Of a stretch of DNA of 9,856 bases, positions 1-6,114 are shown piece by piece. Positions within the stretch are counted from its first letter, which is position 1. Each line of letters opens with the position of its first letter. Made by a program: the position numbers and the translations under genes. The notes under the pieces were generated by a model that was not told where the DNA came from, made no database searches, and saw only the letters and a program-made list of their open reading frames with translations. This DNA is from CAYVTD01 sp964577665. Its GTDB lineage: Bacteria > Bacteroidota > Ignavibacteria > Kapaibacteriales > UBA2268. The stretch lies in contig CAZOBD010000149.1 of the NCBI GenBank assembly GCA_964577665.1, forward strand, positions 1-9,856, read 5' to 3'.

Positions 1-34
1 CATCCGTGAGCTTCTGATGAGCATCCGTGAGCTT
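1..34. repeat. 21-bp period direct repeat at the left edge
   Basis: The 13-mer CATCCGTGAGCTT occurs at 1-13 and again at 22-34, a 21-base period. The array may continue to the left of the window. A period divisible by three keeps a reading frame, so a coding tandem repeat is possible. A run of seven T follows at 36-42. Confidence 0.6.
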
Positions 35-49
35 GTTTTTTTAGGTTAA
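1..49 (+). CDS. Possible C-terminal tail of an unidentified protein (left-edge fragment)
   Basis: Only one plus-strand frame is open from the left edge, starting at base 2 and stopping at TAA 47-49. It reads IRELLMSIRELVFLG, a partial heptad duplication (IRELLMS / IRELV) produced by the 21-bp direct repeat in the DNA. The other two plus frames hit stops within about 17 bases. With 15 codons there is no basis for a family call, and it may equally be noncoding repeat sequence that happens to be open in one frame. The gene body, if any, lies outside the window. Confidence 0.2.
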   Translation, partial: IRELLMSIRELVFLG

Positions 50-152
50 ATGATTAAAAAATGAAAGAATTTTCCTTTGATTCTTATTATTTAATGCATT
101 TTTCAAACAAAATTCCGTTTTACAACAGTCAAACAGAGTATGACTTGAAACT

Positions 153-182
153 CTCCTATCCAAATCGGAGTTTGGATAGGAG
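153..182. repeat. Perfect 12-bp inverted repeat (hairpin)
   Basis: CTCCTATCCAAA (153-164) and TTTGGATAGGAG (171-182) are perfect reverse complements around a six-base loop. No clean T-run follows on either strand, so it is not a textbook terminator; a dispersed palindromic repeat or a Bacteroidota-style terminator for a gene to the left are both possible. Confidence 0.6.
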
Positions 183-358
183 GAAAGTTATTGTTTTGAA
201 AGCAACTTAGTATAGGATAGTGAATTTTTAAGGGCTAAACTTATTGTTGGTTTGAAATTAATATCAGGAAGTTGTTTTCTATAAGAAGAATGAAAATATC
301 TATATCCAAGTCTTTGATTGTCATACTCTTCCGGTTTTTCGGCCAGAGATTATTTAAG

Positions 359-382
359 AGCCCTGCCTTAAAAGGCAGGGCT
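359..382. repeat. 11-bp inverted repeat, GC-rich hairpin
   Basis: AGCCCTGCCTT (359-369) pairs perfectly with AAGGCAGGGCT (372-382) around two A. It is the most GC-rich spot in the left intergenic region. It lacks a T-tract on either side. It may act as a back-up bidirectional terminator between convergent units or be a copy of a dispersed palindromic repeat. Confidence 0.6.
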
Positions 383-429
383 GTTAAACTCAAAACTTGA
401 AATAGTACCCGGTAAAATGAGGAAGATAC

Positions 430-465
430 AAAATTGACTTTCCAAATCTATAAGGCTTGGAAAGT
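430..465 (-). terminator. Candidate rho-independent terminator of the enoyl-CoA hydratase gene
   Basis: On the minus strand a 9-bp stem (ACTTTCCAA 457-465 read in reverse against 437-445) with an 11-base loop starts ten bases after the stop codon at 476. It is followed on that strand by CAATTTTG, a short U-rich tail. The position is right for this gene; the tail is weak, hence moderate confidence. Confidence 0.5.
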
Positions 466-475
466 TCTGCTTATA

Positions 476-1258
476 TTATTTATCCTTAAATTCCGGTTTT
501 CTCTTTTCCAGAAAAGCTTTTGTACCTTCTTTGAAATCTTCCGTGCCGCATGTTCTTCCGAACATTAGTGATTCGAAATGGAGCCCCTCCAGTTCTGAAA
601 GCTCTTCGGAAGCATTTATGCACTGCACGGCGGCGCTTACGGCAAGAGAACCTTTAGAAAGTATCAGTTTTACAAATTCCTCGGTTTTAGGCATAAGTTC
701 ATCCGCTTTATAAACGGCATTTACCAGACCAATTTGTTGTGCTTCGGCGGCATTAACCATATTTCCGGTTAAAATCAGCTCCATAGCTTTTGATCTGCCC
801 ACTATTTTCGGAAGACGCTGAGTGCCTCCGTATCCGGGAATAATACCCAGATTTACTTCCGGCTGCCCCATTTTTGCATTTTCAGAAGCAAAACGCATCT
901 GGCAGGCGAGTGTAAGCTCGCATCCGCCTCCTAATGCAAATCCGTTGATGGCTGCAATGGTAGGAATCCTCATCTGAGCAAGGCGTTTCATAACGTAAGA
1001 ACCATACTCGGAAAACATCTTACCAGAGCGCTCGTCTGATTCGTGAAGTTCTTTTATATCGGCACCTGCGGCAAATGCTTTTTCACCCGATCCGGTTAAA
1101 ACCAATGCTATAATATCCCGGTCGAGCTCAATTCTTTTAAAAGCATCGTCAAGGTCGTCAAACATCTGCTTATTCAAAGCATTGAGCTTATCAGGTCTGT
1201 TTAGTGTTATTAGCGCCCAGTTTTCTTTTTTCTCGAAAATGATAGTCTGATATTCCAT
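476..1258 (-). CDS. Enoyl-CoA hydratase (crotonase superfamily)
   Basis: A 260-residue protein, the normal length for a bacterial enoyl-CoA hydratase, which adds water across trans-2-enoyl-CoA in fatty-acid or amino-acid beta-oxidation in the cytoplasm. The sequence shows the crotonase oxyanion-hole segment AAGAD (residues 63-67), the GFALGGGCEL segment (106-115) and QPEVNLGIIPGYGGTQRL (from 132). Both catalytic glutamates of true hydratases are present, E114 and E134, which argues against isomerase or decarboxylase relatives lacking one of them. The substrate (short-chain crotonyl, methylglutaconyl or general) cannot be read from sequence. The ATG at 1256-1258 has a strong GGAGGG Shine-Dalgarno eight bases upstream. 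It stands alone, divergent from the glycosidase gene, with no other beta-oxidation gene in view. Confidence 0.93.
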   Translation of the reverse strand: MEYQTIIFEKKENWALITLNRPDKLNALNKQMFDDLDDAFKRIELDRDIIALVLTGSGEKAFAAGADIKELHESDERSGKMFSEYGSYVMKRLAQMRIPTIAAINGFALGGGCELTLACQMRFASENAKMGQPEVNLGIIPGYGGTQRLPKIVGRSKAMELILTGNMVNAAEAQQIGLVNAVYKADELMPKTEEFVKLILSKGSLAVSAAVQCINASEELSELEGLHFESLMFGRTCGTEDFKEGTKAFLEKRKPEFKDK

Positions 1259-1357
1259 AAATCCCTCCGTTTTGTAAAAAAATTAATCCGAAAAAATAAT
1301 ATTTCGTAATTTGCATTTTGCATTATTAATTTAAGAAAAAAAAGAATACTGACGAAC
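1259..1357. promoter_or_regulatory. Divergent intergenic region with tandem TTTGCAT
   Basis: Ninety-nine AT-rich bases separate the divergent hydratase and glycosidase genes and must hold promoters for both. A perfect tandem heptamer TTTGCAT-TTTGCAT lies at 1310-1323. No exact TAnnTTTG element is visible on either strand; the minus strand has a near match TATTTTTT around 1292-1299. The heptamer pair might be an operator, but that is a guess. Confidence 0.4.
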
Positions 1358-2710
1358 GTGACGGAGTATAAATACATAAAAAAAATTAATTTTTCAGGTG
1401 TTTTTCTAATTTCAGTCATCTTGCTTTTACTTTTTCAGAAGTCTGAGTCGAGTATTGAAAAAGTAATCGAAAAACATCTTGCAGAAGGTGTAGTGTATAA
1501 GAACTGTTTTATCAGCTCCGGCGGCAGAAAACACTGCGTACATATTATAGAGTTTGATATTATTGATAACGGCATAGAGATAAAAGCCCTGAAAGCAAAG
1601 AATCTTATAGACGAGCTTCGGAAAATACATGATATTGCAGACTGGCATGATTCAATTGGCAAAGGTACCGTAATAGCTGCGATAAATGCCAATTTCTGGC
1701 GAGCATATACAAATTATCCCATAGGCCCTCTGATAATCGACGGGGAACCTGTTACCATGCGAAATTATAAGCAATGGTCGTCTGCTTTTTTTGATGAAAA
1801 GGGAAGACTGTTCATAGACACTTTCAGAATAACAGCCGAACTTATCCTGCCCTCAGGTGAAATAATCGAGTTGGACAGAGCAAATCACCGCCGGGATTCG
1901 ACTGATAATGTTATATACAATCGTTTTGCCGGCGGATTTGTTCCCAGAGTTCATGTACGCGACATGAGAAAAGCCATGGATGAAGCCCTTGAAGATGCTG
2001 AATTTAACGACAGTACGGAGCATGAATTTCAGTTTGAGGAGCTTAAAGAAGAAATTGCAGAAACCGAAAGGATATCCAGTGAGGAGTATTCTTATAAAAA
2101 AATTTCATTGGTTTTTAATGAAGAGCCTGCAATCAATAAAGAAATTGAATGCGCTTTGGTGAGAATAGATTCCGGCAGTGTCGAAATACCGGAAAACGGC
2201 TGCGTAATATCTCTAAGCCCTTTGCATGATTATAACATCAGCAAAATTAACGGTAATTTTATATTAAGATTAACAACAAATGTCAATAAAGATATTATTT
2301 TTAAAAATGCTGTATGCGGCACTCCCCGTCTTGTTAGAAAAGGCAGAGCCGGCCACGAAGCTTATCAAGAAGGTTCTACGGGCAGGCGTTTTATTAGGAG
2401 TATGCTTCCGAGGACTGCTCTCGGTACGAACAAAGAAAAAACGAAAATTTATCTTGCAGCAGTGGAAAGCGGCAGCAGAAGCGAAGGAACGAACGGAGCT
2501 AATTTACGGCAGTTAGCTGAAATCATGAAAAAGATAGGCTGCTATGAAGCAATGAACCTCGACGGGGGCGGTTCCACTTCGATGCTGATAAACAGTGAAA
2601 ATGCAGCATTCAGGAATAATCCCAATCATTCCAGAAAAATTTCGACGGCGATTGCTATCATAGAGACAAGTCTGGAAAAAAATTTGCTGAAAGACTGGTT
2701 TAAAGAATAA
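1358..2710 (+). CDS. Phosphodiester glycosidase family protein (NAGPA domain, DUF2233 type), membrane-anchored or secreted
   Basis: A 450-residue protein with an N-terminal hydrophobic segment (about residues 13-27) after a basic start, so exported or anchored in the inner membrane facing the periplasm. Family hallmarks are NANFW (110-114), PIGPLIIDGEPV (121-132), PRTALGTN (351-358), then NLDGGGSTSM (400-409) and RKISTAIAI (426-434). The NAGPA family contains the human enzyme that removes GlcNAc from phosphate diesters; bacterial members are proposed to act on phosphodiester-linked glycans, with substrates mostly unknown. Residues about 203-245 form a strongly acidic, probably helical insert between the two conserved halves. 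The start is GTG at 1358 with no clear Shine-Dalgarno; the next in-frame ATG comes about 130 codons later and would delete the export segment and the NANFW motif. It is convergent with the NamZ-like gene, only two bases apart, which suggests a shared role in envelope glycan turnover. Confidence 0.85.
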   Translation: MTEYKYIKKINFSGVFLISVILLLLFQKSESSIEKVIEKHLAEGVVYKNCFISSGGRKHCVHIIEFDIIDNGIEIKALKAKNLIDELRKIHDIADWHDSIGKGTVIAAINANFWRAYTNYPIGPLIIDGEPVTMRNYKQWSSAFFDEKGRLFIDTFRITAELILPSGEIIELDRANHRRDSTDNVIYNRFAGGFVPRVHVRDMRKAMDEALEDAEFNDSTEHEFQFEELKEEIAETERISSEEYSYKKISLVFNEEPAINKEIECALVRIDSGSVEIPENGCVISLSPLHDYNISKINGNFILRLTTNVNKDIIFKNAVCGTPRLVRKGRAGHEAYQEGSTGRRFIRSMLPRTALGTNKEKTKIYLAAVESGSRSEGTNGANLRQLAEIMKKIGCYEAMNLDGGGSTSMLINSENAAFRNNPNHSRKISTAIAIIETSLEKNLLKDWFKE

Positions 2711-2718
2711 ATTTATTC
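2705..2718. repeat. 14-bp perfect palindrome containing both convergent stop codons
   Basis: GAATAAATTTATTC is its own reverse complement. It carries TAA (2708-2710) of the glycosidase gene and, on the other strand, TAA (2713-2715) of the NamZ-like gene, so both proteins end in Glu-stop. It is too AT-rich to be a strong terminator by itself, and transcription from each side probably runs into the opposing gene. Confidence 0.7.
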
Positions 2719-3969
2719 ATATAGCAGATACTTCTGCCTGAACTGCAGGAATTCTTCCAGTCCTTTTTGCGCTAAGACCATTATTTCACTATAACTTTTA
2801 CCTTCAATCAAAGTAGATAAGATTTCCTTTGATCCTGTTACTTTTTGAAACATATTCTTTTGTTTAGAAGTGATATTAGTATTCGAAAAAAGACCCGGAT
2901 CCATCTGCCTTAAGGCATACAATATACGAATTGCCGTTGAATAGGGGGCAAAAAGATTGTTAGGGCGAAATTTCAGAAGATATCCCGAGCAGTCTCTTCC
3001 GCTGTACATTCCGTAAAATGGTCTGTACCTAGCTTCGATGAACTTTATACCGCTTACATTGTGTATATTGAAATATTTCTCAAAATCGGCAGTGCTAAAA
3101 TAAGGAGAGCCGAAATACTGAAAGGGGAGAGTTGTGCCGATTCCGATGCTGATTATTCCCAATTCGCCTAAAATTCCCAGAGCTGCAATACCTCTTACAG
3201 AGGCGATAGTGGGGACGTGCGGTGAAGTAGGAAACCACTGAAGGTTTGTGTCTTCCCAGTTCATCCAGCGTTCCCATCCCTGCATTTCAATGACACTCAG
3301 CCTGCATTTTACAGTTTCTGTACCGAGATCGCTCAACCATCCCTCTTCGTTTATCATTACAGCCAGTTCTCCCACAGTTAAGCCGTGGATATAGGTAACA
3401 GGAACAATTCCGACAAAAGAATTCATTCCATTTTCCAGAACATTTCCGTCAACACTTATTCCGCCTAAAGGATTAGGTCTGTCAAGAATCATTACCGGTT
3501 TTCCTGCTTTTGCGCATTCCTTCATAACCTTATAGATAGTGCTTATGTAAGTATAGGAGCGTACCCCGATGTCCTGCATATCAATTACCACAATGTCGCA
3601 CAGCCGGAGTTTTTCGGCGGGAGGGGTCTTAGAATCACCATAGAGAGAAAAAACAGGTATCTCGAAAAGTTCTTCATCATCAACCTTATTCCCGGCAGGC
3701 ACTGTCGTAAAAAAACCGTGTTCAGGTGTCATAAGCGCTGTTAAGCGGCAGTTTTCAGCATCGAGGAATGCCTGAACTGTAGATTTTCCCGTATTTGTTC
3801 TGCCTGCATGATTTGTGAGTAAAATAACCCTTCTGCCGTTCAAAGGCATGAAGTCATTTTCAATAAGGACATCAATACCGCATTTTACGGTGTTTTCCTG
3901 AGCTTTTAGGTCTAGCAGGAAAATAATATGTAAAAAAACAAATAATATTGCTATTTTAAAGAAGTTCAT
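2713..3969 (-). CDS. Exo-beta-N-acetylmuramidase NamZ-like protein (DUF1343, GH171), secreted
   Basis: A 418-residue protein with a signal peptide (hydrophobic residues 6-19, likely cleavage near LKAQ at 21-24). The body carries the DUF1343 signature: LLTNHAGRTNTGKST (50-64), LMTPEHGFF (79-87), PVFSLYGD (105-112), VIDMQDIGVRSYTYIST (128-144), LDRPNPLGG (162-170) and HGLTVGELA (195-203). Characterised members of this family (Bacillus subtilis NamZ, Tannerella forsythia homologue) release MurNAc from the non-reducing ends of peptidoglycan fragments. The C-terminal half is more divergent: the usual PSPNMPT is TSPHVPT (248-254), and the usual glycine/serine-rich EGRGT-type segment is GIISIGIGTT (271-280). 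Fold and export are secure; muramidase specificity is inferred. GGAG lies eight bases before the ATG at 3967-3969. No MurNAc uptake or kinase genes are adjacent. Confidence 0.85.
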   Translation of the reverse strand: MNFFKIAILFVFLHIIFLLDLKAQENTVKCGIDVLIENDFMPLNGRRVILLTNHAGRTNTGKSTVQAFLDAENCRLTALMTPEHGFFTTVPAGNKVDDEELFEIPVFSLYGDSKTPPAEKLRLCDIVVIDMQDIGVRSYTYISTIYKVMKECAKAGKPVMILDRPNPLGGISVDGNVLENGMNSFVGIVPVTYIHGLTVGELAVMINEEGWLSDLGTETVKCRLSVIEMQGWERWMNWEDTNLQWFPTSPHVPTIASVRGIAALGILGELGIISIGIGTTLPFQYFGSPYFSTADFEKYFNIHNVSGIKFIEARYRPFYGMYSGRDCSGYLLKFRPNNLFAPYSTAIRILYALRQMDPGLFSNTNITSKQKNMFQKVTGSKEILSTLIEGKSYSEIMVLAQKGLEEFLQFRQKYLLYE

Positions 3970-4009
3970 TATTTCTCCGAAAATAATTATTATGATTATG
4001 CTGCGTATT

Positions 4010-4017
4010 CAAATATA
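4010..4017 (-). promoter_or_regulatory. Bacteroidota-type -7 element for the NamZ-like gene
   Basis: On the minus strand the bases read TATATTTG, an exact match to the Bacteroidota primary-sigma -7 consensus TAnnTTTG. It would place the transcript start about 35 bases ahead of the ATG, a natural distance. The -33 TTTG element is not well matched, so the call rests on the -7 element and position. Confidence 0.45.
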
Positions 4018-4071
4018 AGAAAAACGGTTAATATAATTTATAATAAAATGTGACAAATGCACGTTTTTATT

Positions 4072-4118
4072 GTTAATTAACTGTAAAAGCCGGAGCAATT
4101 TGAAAAGCAGGGTTTTAC
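4072..4118 (+). promoter_or_regulatory. Palindrome and hairpin in the sigma-factor leader
   Basis: GTTAATTAAC (4072-4081) is a perfect 10-bp palindrome. Just after it, GTAAAA (4083-4088) can pair with TTTTAC (4113-4118), with CC (4090-4091) against GG (4111-4112), a weak stem that would cover an AGGG motif in front of a short leader frame at 4121. ECF operons are usually autoregulated, so this is where an operator or sigma-specific promoter is expected, but no known consensus is recognisable. Confidence 0.3.
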
Positions 4119-4149
4119 TTATGTTGCCAAAAAACAGAGCAGCTCCATT

Positions 4150-4716
4150 ATGCCCGATAATTTAAAACATATGACCGACGAAGAACTTTATTCCCTGCTC
4201 TCCGGGAACAACAAAATTGTTCGTCTTGCATTCGAGGAGTTGTATTCGCGTTATGCAACCAAGATTTTTACATACTGCCGAAAGGTACTAGCTGATGAAG
4301 AAACTGCGGAAGATATTTTCCAGGAGACTTTCGTGAAGCTTTATGAAAGTTCTTCCATTGAAAGGGAAATGACCAACTTCAACGGTTTTTTAATAAGAAT
4401 ATGCAGAAATCTTTGTCTTAACGAAAAAAACAGGAAAAAACCGAATTCTATTTCAATAGATGATCTTACTACTCCTTTGAGAAGCGATAAGACTGAACAC
4501 GGCGAGCTGAAGCAAATACTCGATAGGGCAATTGATTCTCTTCCTGATGAGTACCGCGAGCCGATTGTTCTGAAGGAATTTTTCGGACTTACATACAAGG
4601 AAATTGCTTCTGTTACTAATACTACGCTTCCCGTAGTAAGGACAAGAATTTGGCGTGCAAAATCAAAATTAAGAGAAATTATGGCTCCATATAAAGAAGA
4701 TTATCAGAGTCAGTGA
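4150..4716 (+). CDS. ECF-family RNA polymerase sigma factor
   Basis: A 188-residue protein, typical for extracytoplasmic-function sigma factors, which have only regions 2 and 4. Region 2 spans about 27-95, with FEELYSRYATKIFTYC (28-43) and the core-binding ETAEDIFQETFVKLY (51-65). Region 4 spans about 121-176, with SLPDEYREPIVLKEF (130-144) and the DNA-recognition helix-turn-helix LTYKEIASVTNTTLPVVRTRIWRAKSKL (from 147). The linker between them is short, with no extra C-terminal domain. It lies 22 bases upstream of the anti-sigma/barrel gene in the same direction, so the two are almost certainly co-transcribed and act as a pair. The start is uncertain: ATG 4150 has little Shine-Dalgarno sequence, and an in-frame ATG at 4171 (MTDEEL) is equally weak. 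Promoter targets cannot be deduced here. Confidence 0.93.
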   Translation: MPDNLKHMTDEELYSLLSGNNKIVRLAFEELYSRYATKIFTYCRKVLADEETAEDIFQETFVKLYESSSIEREMTNFNGFLIRICRNLCLNEKNRKKPNSISIDDLTTPLRSDKTEHGELKQILDRAIDSLPDEYREPIVLKEFFGLTYKEIASVTNTTLPVVRTRIWRAKSKLREIMAPYKEDYQSQ

Positions 4717-4738
4717 AATAAATAAAATAAATCAAGGA

Positions 4739-5953
4739 ATGGATTTTAATATGAACGAATATGATTACATATCCCCTTCTGAGCAGCTAAGCGCTTTCCT
4801 TGACGGAGAGCTTGAGCCTGCAGAAAGCAGCAGACTCTTTATGGATCTGGCGCAGGACCCTGATCTTCAGACTGAAATGCAGGATATGGTTAATCTGCGG
4901 ACGGGTATGCAGCAACTGCAGTCAGCTCCTCCGCAGAAAGCCAAGGATAATATCATCGCTACCGCAGGACTCGGTGCGGCAGGAGGCGCTGCGGCAGGTT
5001 TTCTGTCAAGAGGACTCTGGCAGGGACTGCTGACAGGCAAGCCTTTGGCAATGCTGCTGACAGGGCTTGTAACTGCTTTCACAACTTTGTTTGTTATTGA
5101 TTATAATGAAAAAAATCAACCAGAAGCTCCTTTGGCTCAGGATTTCCCGCCTCCGCCGGCTGCTCAGAGCAGTTTTGTTGCACCGGCTGAACCTCAACAG
5201 ATTAAAGTTGTATATGTTGATAGGAACGTATATGTAAGACCTGAAGAAAAAATTTCGCTAAAATCTGATATTAGTGATAATATGGCAGAGAATATTGAAG
5301 ATAACAAGGATGTACAAAAGGGGAGTCTTCTTCTGATACCTGCCGGTATGTTCAGTAAATCATCCGAAAATAATTTATCACAAAATGATGAATTGCTTAA
5401 TTTTGAGAATTATTCCGGTTACAAGACCCTTGCTTCAACTCTTAAGGGCCAGGATTTCTGGAAGGATCTTGCTGTACAGTTCCGAATGCAGGGACAGGCT
5501 GCCCGCTCATTTCCCGAAACACAATTATCCTCTCTTTCCAATCCTACCTTGAACAATGTTGCTTTTGCACTTTTTTACGATATTGACAGCCGGAATTCCA
5601 TCGGATTGGAAATCGGGCAGGAGAACTTTCTGCAGATTTATGAAGGTATAGAATACGGCAGCGCGGTATCATATGAGCAAAATTATATCGGTTTTTGGAT
5701 TGGGGCAAGTTATAAGCATGTTTTCGATAATATTGAACCTTTATTCAATCTGCAGCCGCTAGCTCAGGTAACATTAGGCGGAAACATACAAGGTCCGGTT
5801 ATGAAGGCAATGCTGGGCATGCAATACAATTTTGAAAATAAAATATATATTTTCGGGGGATTAGACGGGGGAACACTGCTCTACAAATATCAGAATGAGA
5901 TGTTTACAAGCAGCAAGCTCGGATTTTCCTACGGCATGAGCGTTAAATTTTGA
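4739..5953 (+). CDS. RseA-like anti-sigma factor fused to a predicted C-terminal outer-membrane beta-barrel
   Basis: A 404-residue protein paired with the ECF sigma factor. Residues about 14-62 resemble the zinc-free anti-sigma domain of RseA, including EQLSAFLDGE (15-24) and LAQDPDLQTEM (37-47); there are no Cys/His zinc ligands. A Gly/Ala-rich stretch (76-100) leads to one clear membrane helix (102-120). Then comes a Pro/Ala-rich, low-complexity linker (about 126-235), long enough to cross the periplasm. Residues about 243-404 alternate polar and apolar residues in roughly eight strands separated by turns, ending in GFSYGMSVKF, a C-terminal aromatic typical of outer-membrane barrels. Predicted topology is N-terminus in the cytoplasm, linker in the periplasm, barrel in the outer membrane. 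Start choice: AAGGA abuts ATG 4739, too close for a Shine-Dalgarno, whereas ATG 4751 (MNEYDY) has AGGAATGGA at a good distance and may be the real start. The barrel assignment is inference and could be another beta-rich domain. Confidence 0.8.
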   Translation: MDFNMNEYDYISPSEQLSAFLDGELEPAESSRLFMDLAQDPDLQTEMQDMVNLRTGMQQLQSAPPQKAKDNIIATAGLGAAGGAAAGFLSRGLWQGLLTGKPLAMLLTGLVTAFTTLFVIDYNEKNQPEAPLAQDFPPPPAAQSSFVAPAEPQQIKVVYVDRNVYVRPEEKISLKSDISDNMAENIEDNKDVQKGSLLLIPAGMFSKSSENNLSQNDELLNFENYSGYKTLASTLKGQDFWKDLAVQFRMQGQAARSFPETQLSSLSNPTLNNVAFALFYDIDSRNSIGLEIGQENFLQIYEGIEYGSAVSYEQNYIGFWIGASYKHVFDNIEPLFNLQPLAQVTLGGNIQGPVMKAMLGMQYNFENKIYIFGGLDGGTLLYKYQNEMFTSSKLGFSYGMSVKF

Positions 5954-6027
5954 GCTGATAAATGAGCCATGATTAGGAAAATCACACAAGGGGATGATTA
6001 TTTTTTAAATAGTTGAAACTTAAAGCA

Positions 6028-6060
6028 AGATGTCTGACACCTTCAAGGTGTCCGACATCT
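6028..6060. repeat. REP-like imperfect palindrome downstream of the sigma/anti-sigma operon
   Basis: AGATGTC-t-GACACC (6028-6041) pairs with GGTGTC-c-GACATCT (6047-6060) around the loop TTCAA, with a single mismatch. There is no T-run after it, so termination is not the obvious role. Palindromes built on GGTGTC/GACACC cores are common as dispersed REP-type units mobilised by RAYT transposases, which is why I class it as a repeat; a single copy in the window cannot prove that. Confidence 0.55.
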
Positions 6061-6114
6061 GAAGCCGAAAGTAATAATTAACAGATAAACTCTGTAAAAC
6101 ATCGGAGAACAGAT

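Larger units (their letters stand above)
50..475. other. Stretch without a supported gene
   Basis: About 425 bases of AT-rich sequence hold three hairpins (153-182, 359-382, 437-465) and only short frames. The longest are a 49-codon plus frame 61-210 and a minus frame without an ATG at 188-349. None has a Shine-Dalgarno sequence or a family signature. The region is the 3' side of the minus-strand hydratase gene and of whatever lies to the left, so it is most simply an intergenic region with transcription-stop or repeat structures. Confidence 0.55.

Noticed and set aside
1..49. CRISPR-like repeat at the left edge
   Set aside because: Only two copies with an 8-base gap between cores; far too short for spacers and no cas genes nearby.
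61..210. 49-codon plus-strand frame MKEFSFDSYYLM...
   Set aside because: No Shine-Dalgarno, contains the 12-bp hairpin within the frame, no recognisable family; more likely chance in AT-rich sequence.
290..400. 36-codon plus-strand frame MKISISKSLIV...
   Set aside because: It runs straight through the 359-382 hairpin, has only a weak AAGAAG upstream, and shows no family pattern.
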